A stretch of 40,125 nucleotides of DNA, from assembly GCA_023255445.1 (NCBI GenBank), contig JALRIL010000157.1, positions 1-40,125 of the forward strand, read 5' to 3'. The translations under genes and the position numbers were made by a program. The stretch comes from Limnohabitans sp. GTDB taxonomy: Bacteria > Pseudomonadota > Gammaproteobacteria > Burkholderiales > Burkholderiaceae_C. Positions 10,181-19,184 of the stretch are shown in pieces. Each line of letters begins with the position of its first letter. The stretch's first letter is position 1. The notes under the pieces were generated by a model, which searched no databases, was not told the DNA's origin, and saw nothing but the letters and a program-made list of their open reading frames with translations.

Positions 10181-10990
10181 TTATTTCGTCTGGTTGTAGC
10201 CGGGGCGAGGCACCATGTCCATCAACATGGACGACATGCCACCATCGACCGATATTTCTGCGCCATTGACATAGCCGGACCGATCACTGGCCAAAAAAAG
10301 CGCGACATTGGCAATGTCCACCGGCTCACCGATACGGCGACTGGCAGTGACGGCGGCACGCTTAGCCTCGAAGCCAGGTTCCTCGTAAAACCTTGCCGAC
10401 AAGGCTGTGCGGATCATGCCGGGGCAAATGGCATTGCTGCGAAGGCCCAGGGGCCCCCATTCAGCAGCCAATTGACGCGATAACAACAGCACCCCCGCCT
10501 TGCCAGCGCTGTAGGCGCCACTGTTGGACTGCGGAAAGAGAGCAGAGATGGAGGCCACATTCACAATTGAGCCTTTGGCCGCTGAAAGCATGGACTTGAA
10601 GGCGCGTGCGCACAGCAGATACCCCGTCAGGTTGACAGCAAGTACGGCGTTCCAGTCTGCAAGTGACACTTCATCAAGGCTTGCGGATCGAAGCATGCCG
10701 GCGTTGTTGATCAAGGCATTGCACTGACCCCACTGCTTTTGAACGGCCAACGCTGCAGCCTGCGTTTGCAGCTCATCGGAAATATCACAACCGACCACCA
10801 AGGCTTGTGCACCTTGTGACTGCAGGGCCGCTGCAAGCTCTACGCAACCTGCCTCGTTACGGTCTAGCAATGCCACCTTGGCGCCTGCAAGAGCCAACTG
10901 TCGCGCCACCTCAGCGCCAATGCCGCTGGCAGCGCCCGTGACTGCGCACACTTTGCCTTTCAGTCCCAACCAATCGAGTGAATGCTCCAT
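10181..10990 (-). CDS. Short-chain dehydrogenase/reductase
   Basis: TGAASGIGAEVARQLA, NNAG, YSAGK catalytic motif, CPGMIRT. Confidence 0.94.
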   Translation of the reverse strand: MEHSLDWLGLKGKVCAVTGAASGIGAEVARQLALAGAKVALLDRNEAGCVELAAALQSQGAQALVVGCDISDELQTQAAALAVQKQWGQCNALINNAGMLRSASLDEVSLADWNAVLAVNLTGYLLCARAFKSMLSAAKGSIVNVASISALFPQSNSGAYSAGKAGVLLLSRQLAAEWGPLGLRSNAICPGMIRTALSARFYEEPGFEAKRAAVTASRRIGEPVDIANVALFLASDRSGYVNGAEISVDGGMSSMLMDMVPRPGYNQTK

Positions 10991-11032
10991 GCTGTCTCCT
11001 TGTGTCCATCATTTCGATTGTGGGCATGCATC

Positions 11033-11062
11033 CTTGGATGATGTTTGACGATTCCATCCAAG
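11033..11062. promoter_or_regulatory. Candidate operator in the SDR/AraC divergent region
   Basis: CTTGGATG-N14-CATCCAAG perfect 8-bp inverted repeat. Confidence 0.35.
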
Positions 11063-11091
11063 AATTGGACAATTCGAGCCAACTCAACACC

Positions 11092-12006
11092 ATGCACATC
11101 CCTAAAGGCATACCCAACTACGACCTCTACGGTGACCAGGCGTCATCCGGGTGGAGCAATGCCTTCAACTTCGAATGGATCCCTCAGCGCTCGAGCCTGT
11201 ACAACTGGGTCATTCAACCCCATCGTCATGAGGCCTTCTTGCAGGTCCTCTACCTGACACAAGGCGAGGTCCGCTTCCTGCTCGACGATGCACGACTGCA
11301 TGGCGTAGCCCCATGCGTGCTGGTCATCCCTTCGGGTCATGTGCATGGCTTTGAATTCAGTACCGATGTCCAGGGCCCGGTGGTGACTGCTGGACAAAAG
11401 GCGCTGGAGTCTGTAGCCACCGTAGCCATGCCCGAACTGCTGGGCACTATCCGTACCCCCGTGCTGTTGCAACTGCAACAGGACATGCGTTACATGACGC
11501 AGTTGATGCCCCTGTTCCTTGCGCTTGAGCACGAATCACGCACCCACGGCATGGGCCATCAGGCGGCCGGCACAGCCTTGCTATTGGCTCTGATGATTCA
11601 GGTGCACCGAATGCGCCTGCAACTGAACCCTACACGCAACCACACCGAGCTGGCCTTGCCTCGCAAGACACGTCAGATCGAAAAATTCCGCGCCCTTCTG
11701 GACCAGGATTTCCGCGCCCATAAGTCGTTGCAACATTACGCACACGGCATGGGCGTCACCCCAGGCCAACTGTCTCGTTTATGCCGTGAGGTTCTGGGCA
11801 TGTCTGGTCTGGATGTGATCAACGGGCGGCTCATTCACGAGGCTCAGCGCGAACTGATCTATACCCATCTACCGGTCAAGCAACTGGCTGCCGAGTTGGG
11901 CTTTGAGGACGACGCCTACTTCAGTCGATTTTTTCGCAAGCACACGGGCCTGAGCCCCAAAGCCTTTCGTGCACAGGCTTTATCCACCTTGAACAACAAG
12001 ACATAA
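11092..12006 (+). CDS. AraC/XylS-family regulator (PobR-like)
   Basis: MHIPKGIPNYDLYGDQ...IQPHRHEAFLQVLYLTQGEVRFLLDD, and C-terminal AraC HTH (VKQLAAELGFEDDAYFSRFFRKHTGLSPKAFR). The start could be further upstream. Confidence 0.9.
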   Translation: MHIPKGIPNYDLYGDQASSGWSNAFNFEWIPQRSSLYNWVIQPHRHEAFLQVLYLTQGEVRFLLDDARLHGVAPCVLVIPSGHVHGFEFSTDVQGPVVTAGQKALESVATVAMPELLGTIRTPVLLQLQQDMRYMTQLMPLFLALEHESRTHGMGHQAAGTALLLALMIQVHRMRLQLNPTRNHTELALPRKTRQIEKFRALLDQDFRAHKSLQHYAHGMGVTPGQLSRLCREVLGMSGLDVINGRLIHEAQRELIYTHLPVKQLAAELGFEDDAYFSRFFRKHTGLSPKAFRAQALSTLNNKT

Positions 12007-12031
12007 AAAAAGCCGGACCCGAAGGTCCGGC
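12005..12031 (-). terminator. Rho-independent terminator of the tct operon (minus strand)
   Basis: GCCGGACC-CGAA-GGTCCGGC hairpin at 12012-12031, followed on the minus strand by a T-tract. Confidence 0.85.
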
Positions 12032-12052
12032 ACGACACTCAAAAGTGCGCCC

Positions 12053-13552
12053 TCAAGCCCCAATGCGGTCGCGCATGCGCTTCCACCACTGCGTCTGGGT
12101 AACGACCGTCATGACCAGGGCGAACAACAACACCGCGGAAACCGGTGTGGTGAAAAATCCCGTGATGAATTCGGTCACATCGTTACCGTCAGAGAGCATG
12201 GTCTGACGGTAGCTGCGTTCCATGAGCGGCCCCAGAATCATGCCCAAAATGACTGGCCCCACCTGGAATCCATACATCTTGAGGAAGTATCCCAAAATAC
12301 CAAAGCCCAGCATCCAGTAGACATCGACCGGGTTGTTGTTGATGGCATAAGCACCCACGGCCGAGAGCACCAAGATCAGGGGTAACAAAATCGGTTTGGG
12401 AGTCTCCACGATCTTTGCAAAAATCTTGATGCCTGTCAGGCCGAAGATCAACAGGAATATATTGGCCAGGCATAGCGAGCCGACCAAGAACCAGAACAGG
12501 TGCGGCGTCTCGATCATCAGCATCGGCCCCGGCTTGAGCCCGTGGATGTAGAGGGCACCAATGATCACGGCCGTCACCGCATCGCCAGGAATGCCCAAAG
12601 TCAGCATCGGAATATAGGCCCCACCGACAGCAGCGTTGTTGGCCGACTCAGGAGCAACCAGCCCTTCATAGGCACCATGCCCAAAGGGACGCGAGGGATT
12701 CTTGACTGTACGTTTGGCATGGTCATAAGCCATGAGCGCTGCAATATCACCACCCGCACCAGGCAAGGCACCCACGATGACCCCCAGCGCGGAGGTACGT
12801 GTGGCCAGCGGCAGGTATTTGCGTACCAGCCCCCAGGACGGGATGATCTTGCTCACGTTTTGTTTGACGGCCTTGAGCTTGATCTCATGAATCTGTGCGA
12901 TCACTTCGGAAACGCCAAAGAAACCAATCATGGCTGCAATGTAGGAGATGCCAGCCGATAACTGCAGACTGCCAAAGGTCAGGCGCGGTTCACCCGTCAA
13001 TTCGTCCAGTCCCACACAAGCCAGCAAGGCACCGAGGGCTCCAGAAAAAATGCCTTTTGACAAGGACTCACCGGAAAGACTGCCCACCAACAAGATGCCC
13101 CAAAGAGCCAGCAACAGGTATTCGCGCGGACCGAACTTGAGGGCGAACTCGGAGACTGCAGGTGCTGCGAGGGCCAGAACAAAAATACCGACAAAGCCGC
13201 CGAATACCGAAATCACAGTGGTCAGACCAATGGCTTGACCTGCTTCGCCCATCTTGGCCAAAGGGTAGCCGTCCATGCCGGTAGCGATGGCCGAAGGTGC
13301 ACCAGGAATGTTAAGCAAGATGGCACTGCGCGAGCCGCCATAAACACCTCCAAGGTAAATGCCGGAAATCAGAGCCAGCGCTTCGTTGACTTCCCACTTG
13401 AATGTGAAAGAAATCAGGATAGACACCGCCATGGTGACCGACAGGCCTGGAATGGCGCCAATGTAAATGCCTGCAAACGTTCCAAAGGCCGTGAGTAACA
13501 GCATCTTGATGTCCATCCAGGACATCAGAAAGTATTGAAAAGATTGCATCAT
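12053..13552 (-). CDS. tctA: Tripartite tricarboxylate transporter large membrane subunit TctA
   Basis: 499 aa, multiple TM segments; GIYIGAIPGLSVTMAVSILISFTF, VIVGALPGAGGDIAALMAYDHAKR. Confidence 0.95.
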   Translation of the reverse strand: MMQSFQYFLMSWMDIKMLLLTAFGTFAGIYIGAIPGLSVTMAVSILISFTFKWEVNEALALISGIYLGGVYGGSRSAILLNIPGAPSAIATGMDGYPLAKMGEAGQAIGLTTVISVFGGFVGIFVLALAAPAVSEFALKFGPREYLLLALWGILLVGSLSGESLSKGIFSGALGALLACVGLDELTGEPRLTFGSLQLSAGISYIAAMIGFFGVSEVIAQIHEIKLKAVKQNVSKIIPSWGLVRKYLPLATRTSALGVIVGALPGAGGDIAALMAYDHAKRTVKNPSRPFGHGAYEGLVAPESANNAAVGGAYIPMLTLGIPGDAVTAVIIGALYIHGLKPGPMLMIETPHLFWFLVGSLCLANIFLLIFGLTGIKIFAKIVETPKPILLPLILVLSAVGAYAINNNPVDVYWMLGFGILGYFLKMYGFQVGPVILGMILGPLMERSYRQTMLSDGNDVTEFITGFFTTPVSAVLLFALVMTVVTQTQWWKRMRDRIGA

Positions 13553-14079
13553 CGCAGCAACTCCGGTGTGTAGGCGCCCACCCAGGAGCCATCAGGCAAG
13601 ACGACAGAGAAGGCCGTGCGAAAAACGATGAATATTGCCGCCAGCACCAGCAGCGAAATGCCTGCATTGAACATCAGGCGTTTACTGCCCAGCACGCGCA
13701 TAGACAGCAGTAGGAAAATGTAGGATGTCAGCAAAAAACCTGTGCGCTCAAGCATGAGCATATACAGACTGACCAATCCGGCAAAAGCCACCAGTTGGGG
13801 CGGCGCCAGGCGCAAGACAAACAACTGGACCAAGGTCAAACCTTCTTCATTGTGAAGACGGCCTTTGACGGTTTGACGCAAACTCATCAAGCCCGTGATC
13901 AACATGGCTGCTGCGCAGACCATGGGGAACACGCCAGGGGCCGAAACAGACTCGAACCCAGAAATTTTGAAAGCGCTCCACAGCATAAAGGCGCTGAACG
14001 CCACGATCAAAGCCATGAAGGTCATTTCACCCGGCAAACGGGGATGACTGGTGTGCATGTGAGTTACCTTTAAAAACAA
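13549..14079 (-). CDS. tctB: Tripartite tricarboxylate transporter small membrane subunit TctB
   Basis: 176 aa hydrophobic protein between tctA and tctC, with a 4-bp overlap with tctA. Confidence 0.88.
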   Translation of the reverse strand: MFLKVTHMHTSHPRLPGEMTFMALIVAFSAFMLWSAFKISGFESVSAPGVFPMVCAAAMLITGLMSLRQTVKGRLHNEEGLTLVQLFVLRLAPPQLVAFAGLVSLYMLMLERTGFLLTSYIFLLLSMRVLGSKRLMFNAGISLLVLAAIFIVFRTAFSVVLPDGSWVGAYTPELLR

Positions 14080-14100
14080 GCGGCGAGTAGAACTCGCCGC
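14080..14100 (-). terminator. Intra-operon hairpin/attenuator between tctC and tctB
   Basis: GCGGCGAG-TTCTA-CTCGCCGC (minus strand) followed by TTGTTTTTAAAG. Confidence 0.7.
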
Positions 14101-14162
14101 CTGAAACTGGTGATCAATACCCAGCCTTATGTCCGCATGGTCATGAGGCTGGGGGATTCCAC

Positions 14163-15176
14163 TCAGGGCTTGGCAATACCCAATTCAGCAGGGTTCTTCT
14201 TGGCCACGCCAGCGCCCTGGTACAACCAGGCTGTGGTGGACTGGAACTTCTTGATGAATGCTTCAGCTTCAGCGCCGCCGATATTGAGCATGGTGGTGCC
14301 ACGGCCCGTCATCATGTCGCGGTATTGCTTGTTGTCACCGGCTTTCTTGAAAGCGGCAACCAGCTTGGCCTTAACGTCATCGGGCGTTTCCTTGCGAACG
14401 AACACACCGTACCAAGAGCCCCAGGGCAGGTATTTGGTGATGCCGCGCAGCGAACCAGCGTCGGTCATCGGAGGAATACCCTGGAAAGCCTTGTTGTCTA
14501 GAACGCCCAGTGCTTTCAGACGACCCGCCTTGATGTGCTCAATAGCTGCACCCGAGGCGATGAAACCGATGTCCACGTGACCACCTTGCATGGCGGCGAT
14601 GGCGGGGCCATCACCGGCGAAAGGCACCATCAAGGTCTGGAATTTGGTCAGCGTGCCCATCATGGCATTGACGGTGAACGGCACCGTTCCCTGGCCAGCC
14701 ATGTACTGCTTGACCTTGTTGGGGTTGTTCTCGACAAAGCTCATCAGGTCCTGGGTGGTGTTCCAAGGGGCGTCAGGGCGAGCCACCAGCAAAATGGTGT
14801 TGGCCACAGCGGCGATGTTGATGGGGTAGAACTTGTCGTAGTCGAAATCGGCCACGCCCATCACACGGAACAGGGATTGCGGCTCGGCGCCCATCAGCAA
14901 GGTGTAGCCGTCAGCGGGTTGCTGCAGTACGTAGTTGGCACCAATGGAGCCTGCAGCACCGGGCTTGTTCTGCAAGACGATTTTCTTGCCCAGGGCTTCT
15001 TCAGCGTACGGGGCATAGCCACGCATGGCCACGTCGGTACCGCCACCTGCGCCCCACTGAATGACAGCGGTCACATCGCGCGAGGGATAGTTGTCAGCCA
15101 TGGCCTGGCCTCCAACGGTCACGGCCGCAACGGCTGCCAAGGCGGCGCCGAGGAATTGGCGTTTCATTTTTTGCAT
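14163..15176 (-). CDS. tctC: Tripartite tricarboxylate transporter substrate-binding protein TctC (Bug family)
   Basis: MQKMKRQFLGAALAAVAAVTVGGQAMADNYPSRDVTAVIQWGAGGGTDVAMRGYAP: signal peptide plus Bug-family core. Start refined to 15176. Confidence 0.94.
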   Translation of the reverse strand: MQKMKRQFLGAALAAVAAVTVGGQAMADNYPSRDVTAVIQWGAGGGTDVAMRGYAPYAEEALGKKIVLQNKPGAAGSIGANYVLQQPADGYTLLMGAEPQSLFRVMGVADFDYDKFYPINIAAVANTILLVARPDAPWNTTQDLMSFVENNPNKVKQYMAGQGTVPFTVNAMMGTLTKFQTLMVPFAGDGPAIAAMQGGHVDIGFIASGAAIEHIKAGRLKALGVLDNKAFQGIPPMTDAGSLRGITKYLPWGSWYGVFVRKETPDDVKAKLVAAFKKAGDNKQYRDMMTGRGTTMLNIGGAEAEAFIKKFQSTTAWLYQGAGVAKKNPAELGIAKP

Positions 15177-15322
15177 GGTTGTCTCCATTTCAGTTTGACA
15201 AAAGTCCTCAAAACCCGGACTCGTAGGCATTGCCCGTTCAGCGAACATTGCATTGCAGACTGTAGGCCTAGACAGGCATCTACACACAATTTCCAACATG
15301 CAAAAAGATCGATCAACGAACC

Positions 15323-15347
15323 ATTTTGATCGACTATCGATCAAAAT
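15323..15347. promoter_or_regulatory. 25-bp palindrome upstream of tctC, candidate operator
   Basis: ATTTTGATCGA-CTA-TCGATCAAAAT perfect 11-bp arms; a partial copy GATCGATC lies just beside it (15307-15314). Confidence 0.6.
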
Positions 15348-15466
15348 TGGGGAAAACCAGTGGAACTTCCGACTGGTGGGTGTTTGGGTGCATTTCATTT
15401 TCAATGCGTACATCGGCAAGCAACTTCACAAATCGGGCCATGAACAGGACAAATCGTCCCAAAACA

Positions 15467-17194
15467 TCAGTGCAGACCCAACGCATGTCGTGCTGCAATA
15501 CGGGCAAAAACCAAGCCTGGACCCAAGGTGATACCTGGCGCCGGATAAGTCCCGCCCATGATCGAATGCATGTCATTGCCGACCGCATACAAGCCTGCCA
15601 TGGGCTGACCAAACTCACTCAGCAGTTGTGCGTGTTCATTGGTGGCAAACCCGGTGGAGGCGCCAATGTCCCCCGGATACAACCGAACAGCATAAAACGG
15701 GCCTTGTTTGAGTGGGCCAATATTCGGATTCTTGCCAGACCAGTTCGGGTCACCCAGGTTGTTCTGATAAGCCGTCTCACCACGGTGAAAGTCCGGGTCC
15801 ACACCCGTTTCGGCATAACGATTGATCTGCTCGACAGTGTGTTGCAGAACCTTTGCATCCATACCCAGCTTGTCAGCCAGCTGGGCCAGCGTGGCGCCTG
15901 CGGTCAGGTAACCGTCGGCCAGGAAGGGGCCCAGCCCTTTGCCACCCGGGCGCACCATGCCGATGCCGTACTTGCGCAGGGCTTCGGCATCGCACACCAG
16001 ATACGCCGGGATGCTGGGTGTGCTCTGGTGGGCTTGCTGCATGGCCAGACCGAACAGGTGGTAAGAGGTGCTTTCGTTCAGAAAGCGCTCGCCTTTGGCG
16101 TTGACGGTGATCATGCCGGGCTTGGCGCGGTCCATCACGAAGTGCGGGAACACCGCCGTGCTGCCGTCCGCTCGCGGGCGCAGCGACACCGGTGCCCAGA
16201 AAGCGTGCGACAAACCGCCCTGCCCGTACACCGCGCCCAGATGTCTGGCCAGATCGTGGGCCTGACCGGTGTGGCCCGGTGCGGCGGGCGACCATTCGCC
16301 CGGCACACCGGGCAGCATCTGCGCACGCAGCTCGGGGTGGCGGTTGAAGCCACCGCTGGCCAGCACCAGGCCTTTGTTCACACGGATGCTGCGGCGCTCG
16401 CTGCCGCACTCGAGGTCCACGCGCTCGACACCGTGCGTGCCGCGCACGATGTGCGCGACCGTGGTGTTCAGTGCGATCGTGACCTTCTCGTGCCTGGAGA
16501 GCGAATACAGCAGGCGCGCCACATGCGCATTGCCCATCACCAGACGCGTGCCGCGCGGCCAGCTCAGTCGGTCCATCGCATGGCGCAGCACGATCTTGAC
16601 CGAGTGCCTGAACGAGGCCCAGGACCGGGTCATCGCCAGCAGGTGGTTGATGTCGGTGCGGTCGACCATCATGCCGCCGATCACGGTGAACTCGGGGATC
16701 GGAGGACGCAGCAGCGCAAACAGCTCACGGCCCAGCAGACGCCCATCGAACGGCAGGGGCTCCAGCGCGCGGCCATTCAGTGTCGAGCCACCCAGGTCCG
16801 AGATGTAGTCGGGGTGCTTCGGATAGGGACGGTATTTCAGCTCCGAGCGTGATTCGACTTCATCGACCGCGGCGCGGCCATTCTGGAGAAAAGCCTCGCG
16901 CACGGCTTTGGACGTGCGATCGCCCACGGCGTTGTCCAGGTAGCGCCGGGTCTCGGCCAACGTGTCACCCGGGTTGACTTTGGCCGCATGCTTCGAGCCG
17001 GGAATCCAGCTGGTGCCGGCAGACCAGGCGGTGGTGCCGCCGACGAATTCGGTGCGTTCGACCAGCAGCACACTGGCGCCTTCCATGGCGGCAAACAGGG
17101 CAGCCGCCAAGCCGGCCCCACCGGCACCGATCACCACCAGGTCATAGGCGCTGTGTTCGTCCAGCTTTTGAATGCCGTTTTGGAGCACTTGCAT
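15467..17194 (-). CDS. FAD-dependent KSTD-like oxidoreductase (copy 2)
   Basis: 575 aa; YDLVVIGAGGAGLAAALFAAMEGASVLLVERTEFVGGTTAWSAGTSWIPGS, and C-terminal GLYAVGNDMHSIMGGTYPAPGITLGPGLVFA. Confidence 0.92.
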   Translation of the reverse strand: MQVLQNGIQKLDEHSAYDLVVIGAGGAGLAAALFAAMEGASVLLVERTEFVGGTTAWSAGTSWIPGSKHAAKVNPGDTLAETRRYLDNAVGDRTSKAVREAFLQNGRAAVDEVESRSELKYRPYPKHPDYISDLGGSTLNGRALEPLPFDGRLLGRELFALLRPPIPEFTVIGGMMVDRTDINHLLAMTRSWASFRHSVKIVLRHAMDRLSWPRGTRLVMGNAHVARLLYSLSRHEKVTIALNTTVAHIVRGTHGVERVDLECGSERRSIRVNKGLVLASGGFNRHPELRAQMLPGVPGEWSPAAPGHTGQAHDLARHLGAVYGQGGLSHAFWAPVSLRPRADGSTAVFPHFVMDRAKPGMITVNAKGERFLNESTSYHLFGLAMQQAHQSTPSIPAYLVCDAEALRKYGIGMVRPGGKGLGPFLADGYLTAGATLAQLADKLGMDAKVLQHTVEQINRYAETGVDPDFHRGETAYQNNLGDPNWSGKNPNIGPLKQGPFYAVRLYPGDIGASTGFATNEHAQLLSEFGQPMAGLYAVGNDMHSIMGGTYPAPGITLGPGLVFARIAARHALGLH

Positions 17195-17195
17195 G

Positions 17196-17990
17196 TCAGA
17201 CCTCCAGCAAAAACTGAACCATCAGGTCGCGGACACGGGCAAACATGTCGGCACCGGTCAGGGTGTTGCAGCCTTGGGCCCGGGCCGCGGCGATCATGAG
17301 TGGCACGGCAGGCGCAGTGATCACACAACCCACGAACTGCTGCGCCGTGAATTTCGTCGAATCGATCGGGTGCGGGTCGCCCTCTTTCATGCCGATCGGG
17401 GTGGCGTTGATGCAGAGGTCAAAGCCCGTGGGGTCGCTGCTGCCCGCCGAGACCTTGCCCAGGCCCAGACTGGCTAGGCGCGCCACCAGCGCGTCGCGGC
17501 GCACCACGTCGGCGTCGTGCACGGCCAGCTCTTTGACGCCGGCGGTCATCAGCGAATAGGCGATGGCCGAACCCGCACCGCCCGCGCCCACCAGCAAGGC
17601 GCGCTGGCCGCGCGGTTCACAGCCTTTGGATTTCAGCGCTTCGACATAGCCCATGCCATCGAACATGTCGCCGTGCCAGGTGCCGTCGGCGTTGCGGCGC
17701 AGGGTGTTGACGGCTTTCAGAAAACCGGCGCGGTCGGAGGTCGTGGCACACAACTCAAAGCAGGAGAACTTGTGCGGCACCGTCACGATGATGCCGTCCA
17801 CGTTCTGCGCCAGCGACACGCCTTTTGTCCAGCCCGCCAGATCGTTTGGTGCCACATGGGCCGGGATGCAGACCGCATTGCGACCTGCGTCATGGAAGGC
17901 CTGCGTCACACCGGCCGGGGATTTGACCTGGGCAATCGGGTCACCCACGATGAAATGGACGCGGGTGGCGCCGCTCAAGGCTTGCGACAT
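17196..17990 (-). CDS. Shikimate dehydrogenase (AroE) family oxidoreductase, divergent
   Basis: GDPIAQVKSPAGV, VTVPHK, GDMFDGMGY, LLVGAGGAGSAIAYSL, NATPIGM. Confidence 0.9.
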   Translation of the reverse strand: MSQALSGATRVHFIVGDPIAQVKSPAGVTQAFHDAGRNAVCIPAHVAPNDLAGWTKGVSLAQNVDGIIVTVPHKFSCFELCATTSDRAGFLKAVNTLRRNADGTWHGDMFDGMGYVEALKSKGCEPRGQRALLVGAGGAGSAIAYSLMTAGVKELAVHDADVVRRDALVARLASLGLGKVSAGSSDPTGFDLCINATPIGMKEGDPHPIDSTKFTAQQFVGCVITAPAVPLMIAAARAQGCNTLTGADMFARVRDLMVQFLLEV

Positions 17991-18063
17991 GTCTCTCTCG
18001 CAGTTCTGAAAGGGTTGGCCAGGGCCATGGCTGGCTCTGGAATGGGCGGATCATATCCAAAAG

Positions 18064-18096
18064 TGGAATACTGTTCAACTATTGAATTTTTTTCCA
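18064..18096. promoter_or_regulatory. Nested inverted repeats in the AroE-like/Gfo-Idh divergent promoter, candidate IclR operator
   Basis: TTCAA-CTA-TTGAA (18074-18086) nested inside TGGAA...TTCCA, AT-rich in a GC-rich neighbourhood. Confidence 0.45.
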
Positions 18097-18145
18097 ATTC
18101 TCACTACACTGCCTGCATTCACGCAGTTCCAACAAGACACAAAAC

Positions 18146-19183
18146 ATGTCCACCACCCGTCTGGCCTTGATCGGCGCCGGCATCATCGGCAAGACCCACA
18201 TCGACCGCATCCAGCGGCATCCCGATCTGGAACTGGCGGGCATCGCCGACCCCACGCCTGCGGGTCAAGCCCTGGCCGACAGCCTGGGCGTGGCCTGGAC
18301 GGCTGAACCCGCCGCCCTGCTCGACCAGGTGCGCCCGCAAGGCGCCATCGTGGCCACGCCCAATGTGGCGCACGTGCCGGTGGCACTCGAATGCCTTTCA
18401 CGCGGCATCCCGGCCCTGGTCGAAAAGCCCGTGGCCGACACGGTGACCGAAGCCCGCAAGCTGGCCGATGCCGTGGCACACACCGGCACGCCCGTGCTGG
18501 TGGGCCACCACCGCCGCCACAACCCGATCAACCAGCGCGCCCGCGCGCTGATTGCCGATGGGCAGCTCGGCCGCATCGTCAGCGCCACCGCGCTGGCCAC
18601 CTTCCTCAAGCCCGACCCGTATTTCGACGTGGCCTGGCGCCGCCAGGCCGGCGGCGGCCCGATCCTGATCAACCTGATCCACGACATCGACATGCTGCGC
18701 TTTCTGCTGGGCGAGGTGACAGAGGTGCAGGCGATGGACAGCCATGCGGTGCGTGGCTTTGAAGTGGAAGACACCGCCGCCGCCGTGCTGCGCTTTGCCA
18801 GCGGCGCGCTGGCCACCGTGGTCGTGTCGGACGCCACCACCTCGCCCTGGTGCTGGGACATGTGCGCTGGCGAGCAAGGCCAGTACCCGCGCCAGGACGT
18901 GGCTTCGCACCAGATCATGGGCACGCACGGTTCGCTCTCGCTGCCTGACCTGGGCCTGTGGCAGTACCGTGGCCAGCGCGGCTGGCACGACGAACTCTCG
19001 CACGAAGAAACGCGCGTCCATGCGGCCGACCCCTACACCCGCCAGCTCGAACACTTCGCCGCCGTGATCGCCAGGCAGGCCCAGCCGCTGTGCAGCGCAC
19101 TCGACGGCCTGCGTACCCTGGCCGCCACGCTGGCGGTGCACGACGCGGCGGTTTCAGGCCAATCGGTACAACTGAAAGACTGA
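18146..19183 (+). CDS. Gfo/Idh/MocA-family NAD(P)-dependent oxidoreductase
   Basis: RLALIGAGIIGKTHIDRIQRHPDLELAGIADPTP, and VEKPVADTVTEARKL (EKP motif). Confidence 0.93.
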   Translation: MSTTRLALIGAGIIGKTHIDRIQRHPDLELAGIADPTPAGQALADSLGVAWTAEPAALLDQVRPQGAIVATPNVAHVPVALECLSRGIPALVEKPVADTVTEARKLADAVAHTGTPVLVGHHRRHNPINQRARALIADGQLGRIVSATALATFLKPDPYFDVAWRRQAGGGPILINLIHDIDMLRFLLGEVTEVQAMDSHAVRGFEVEDTAAAVLRFASGALATVVVSDATTSPWCWDMCAGEQGQYPRQDVASHQIMGTHGSLSLPDLGLWQYRGQRGWHDELSHEETRVHAADPYTRQLEHFAAVIARQAQPLCSALDGLRTLAATLAVHDAAVSGQSVQLKD

Positions 19184-19184
19184 C

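Noticed and set aside
15326-16852. 508-aa plus-strand ORF opposite FAD copy 2
   Set aside because: Shadow ORF; His/Arg/Gln-rich, no motifs.
15467-17194. Calling the FAD genes true steroid dehydrogenases
   Set aside because: Family resemblance only; no other steroid-degradation genes are visible in the window, so the substrate was left open.
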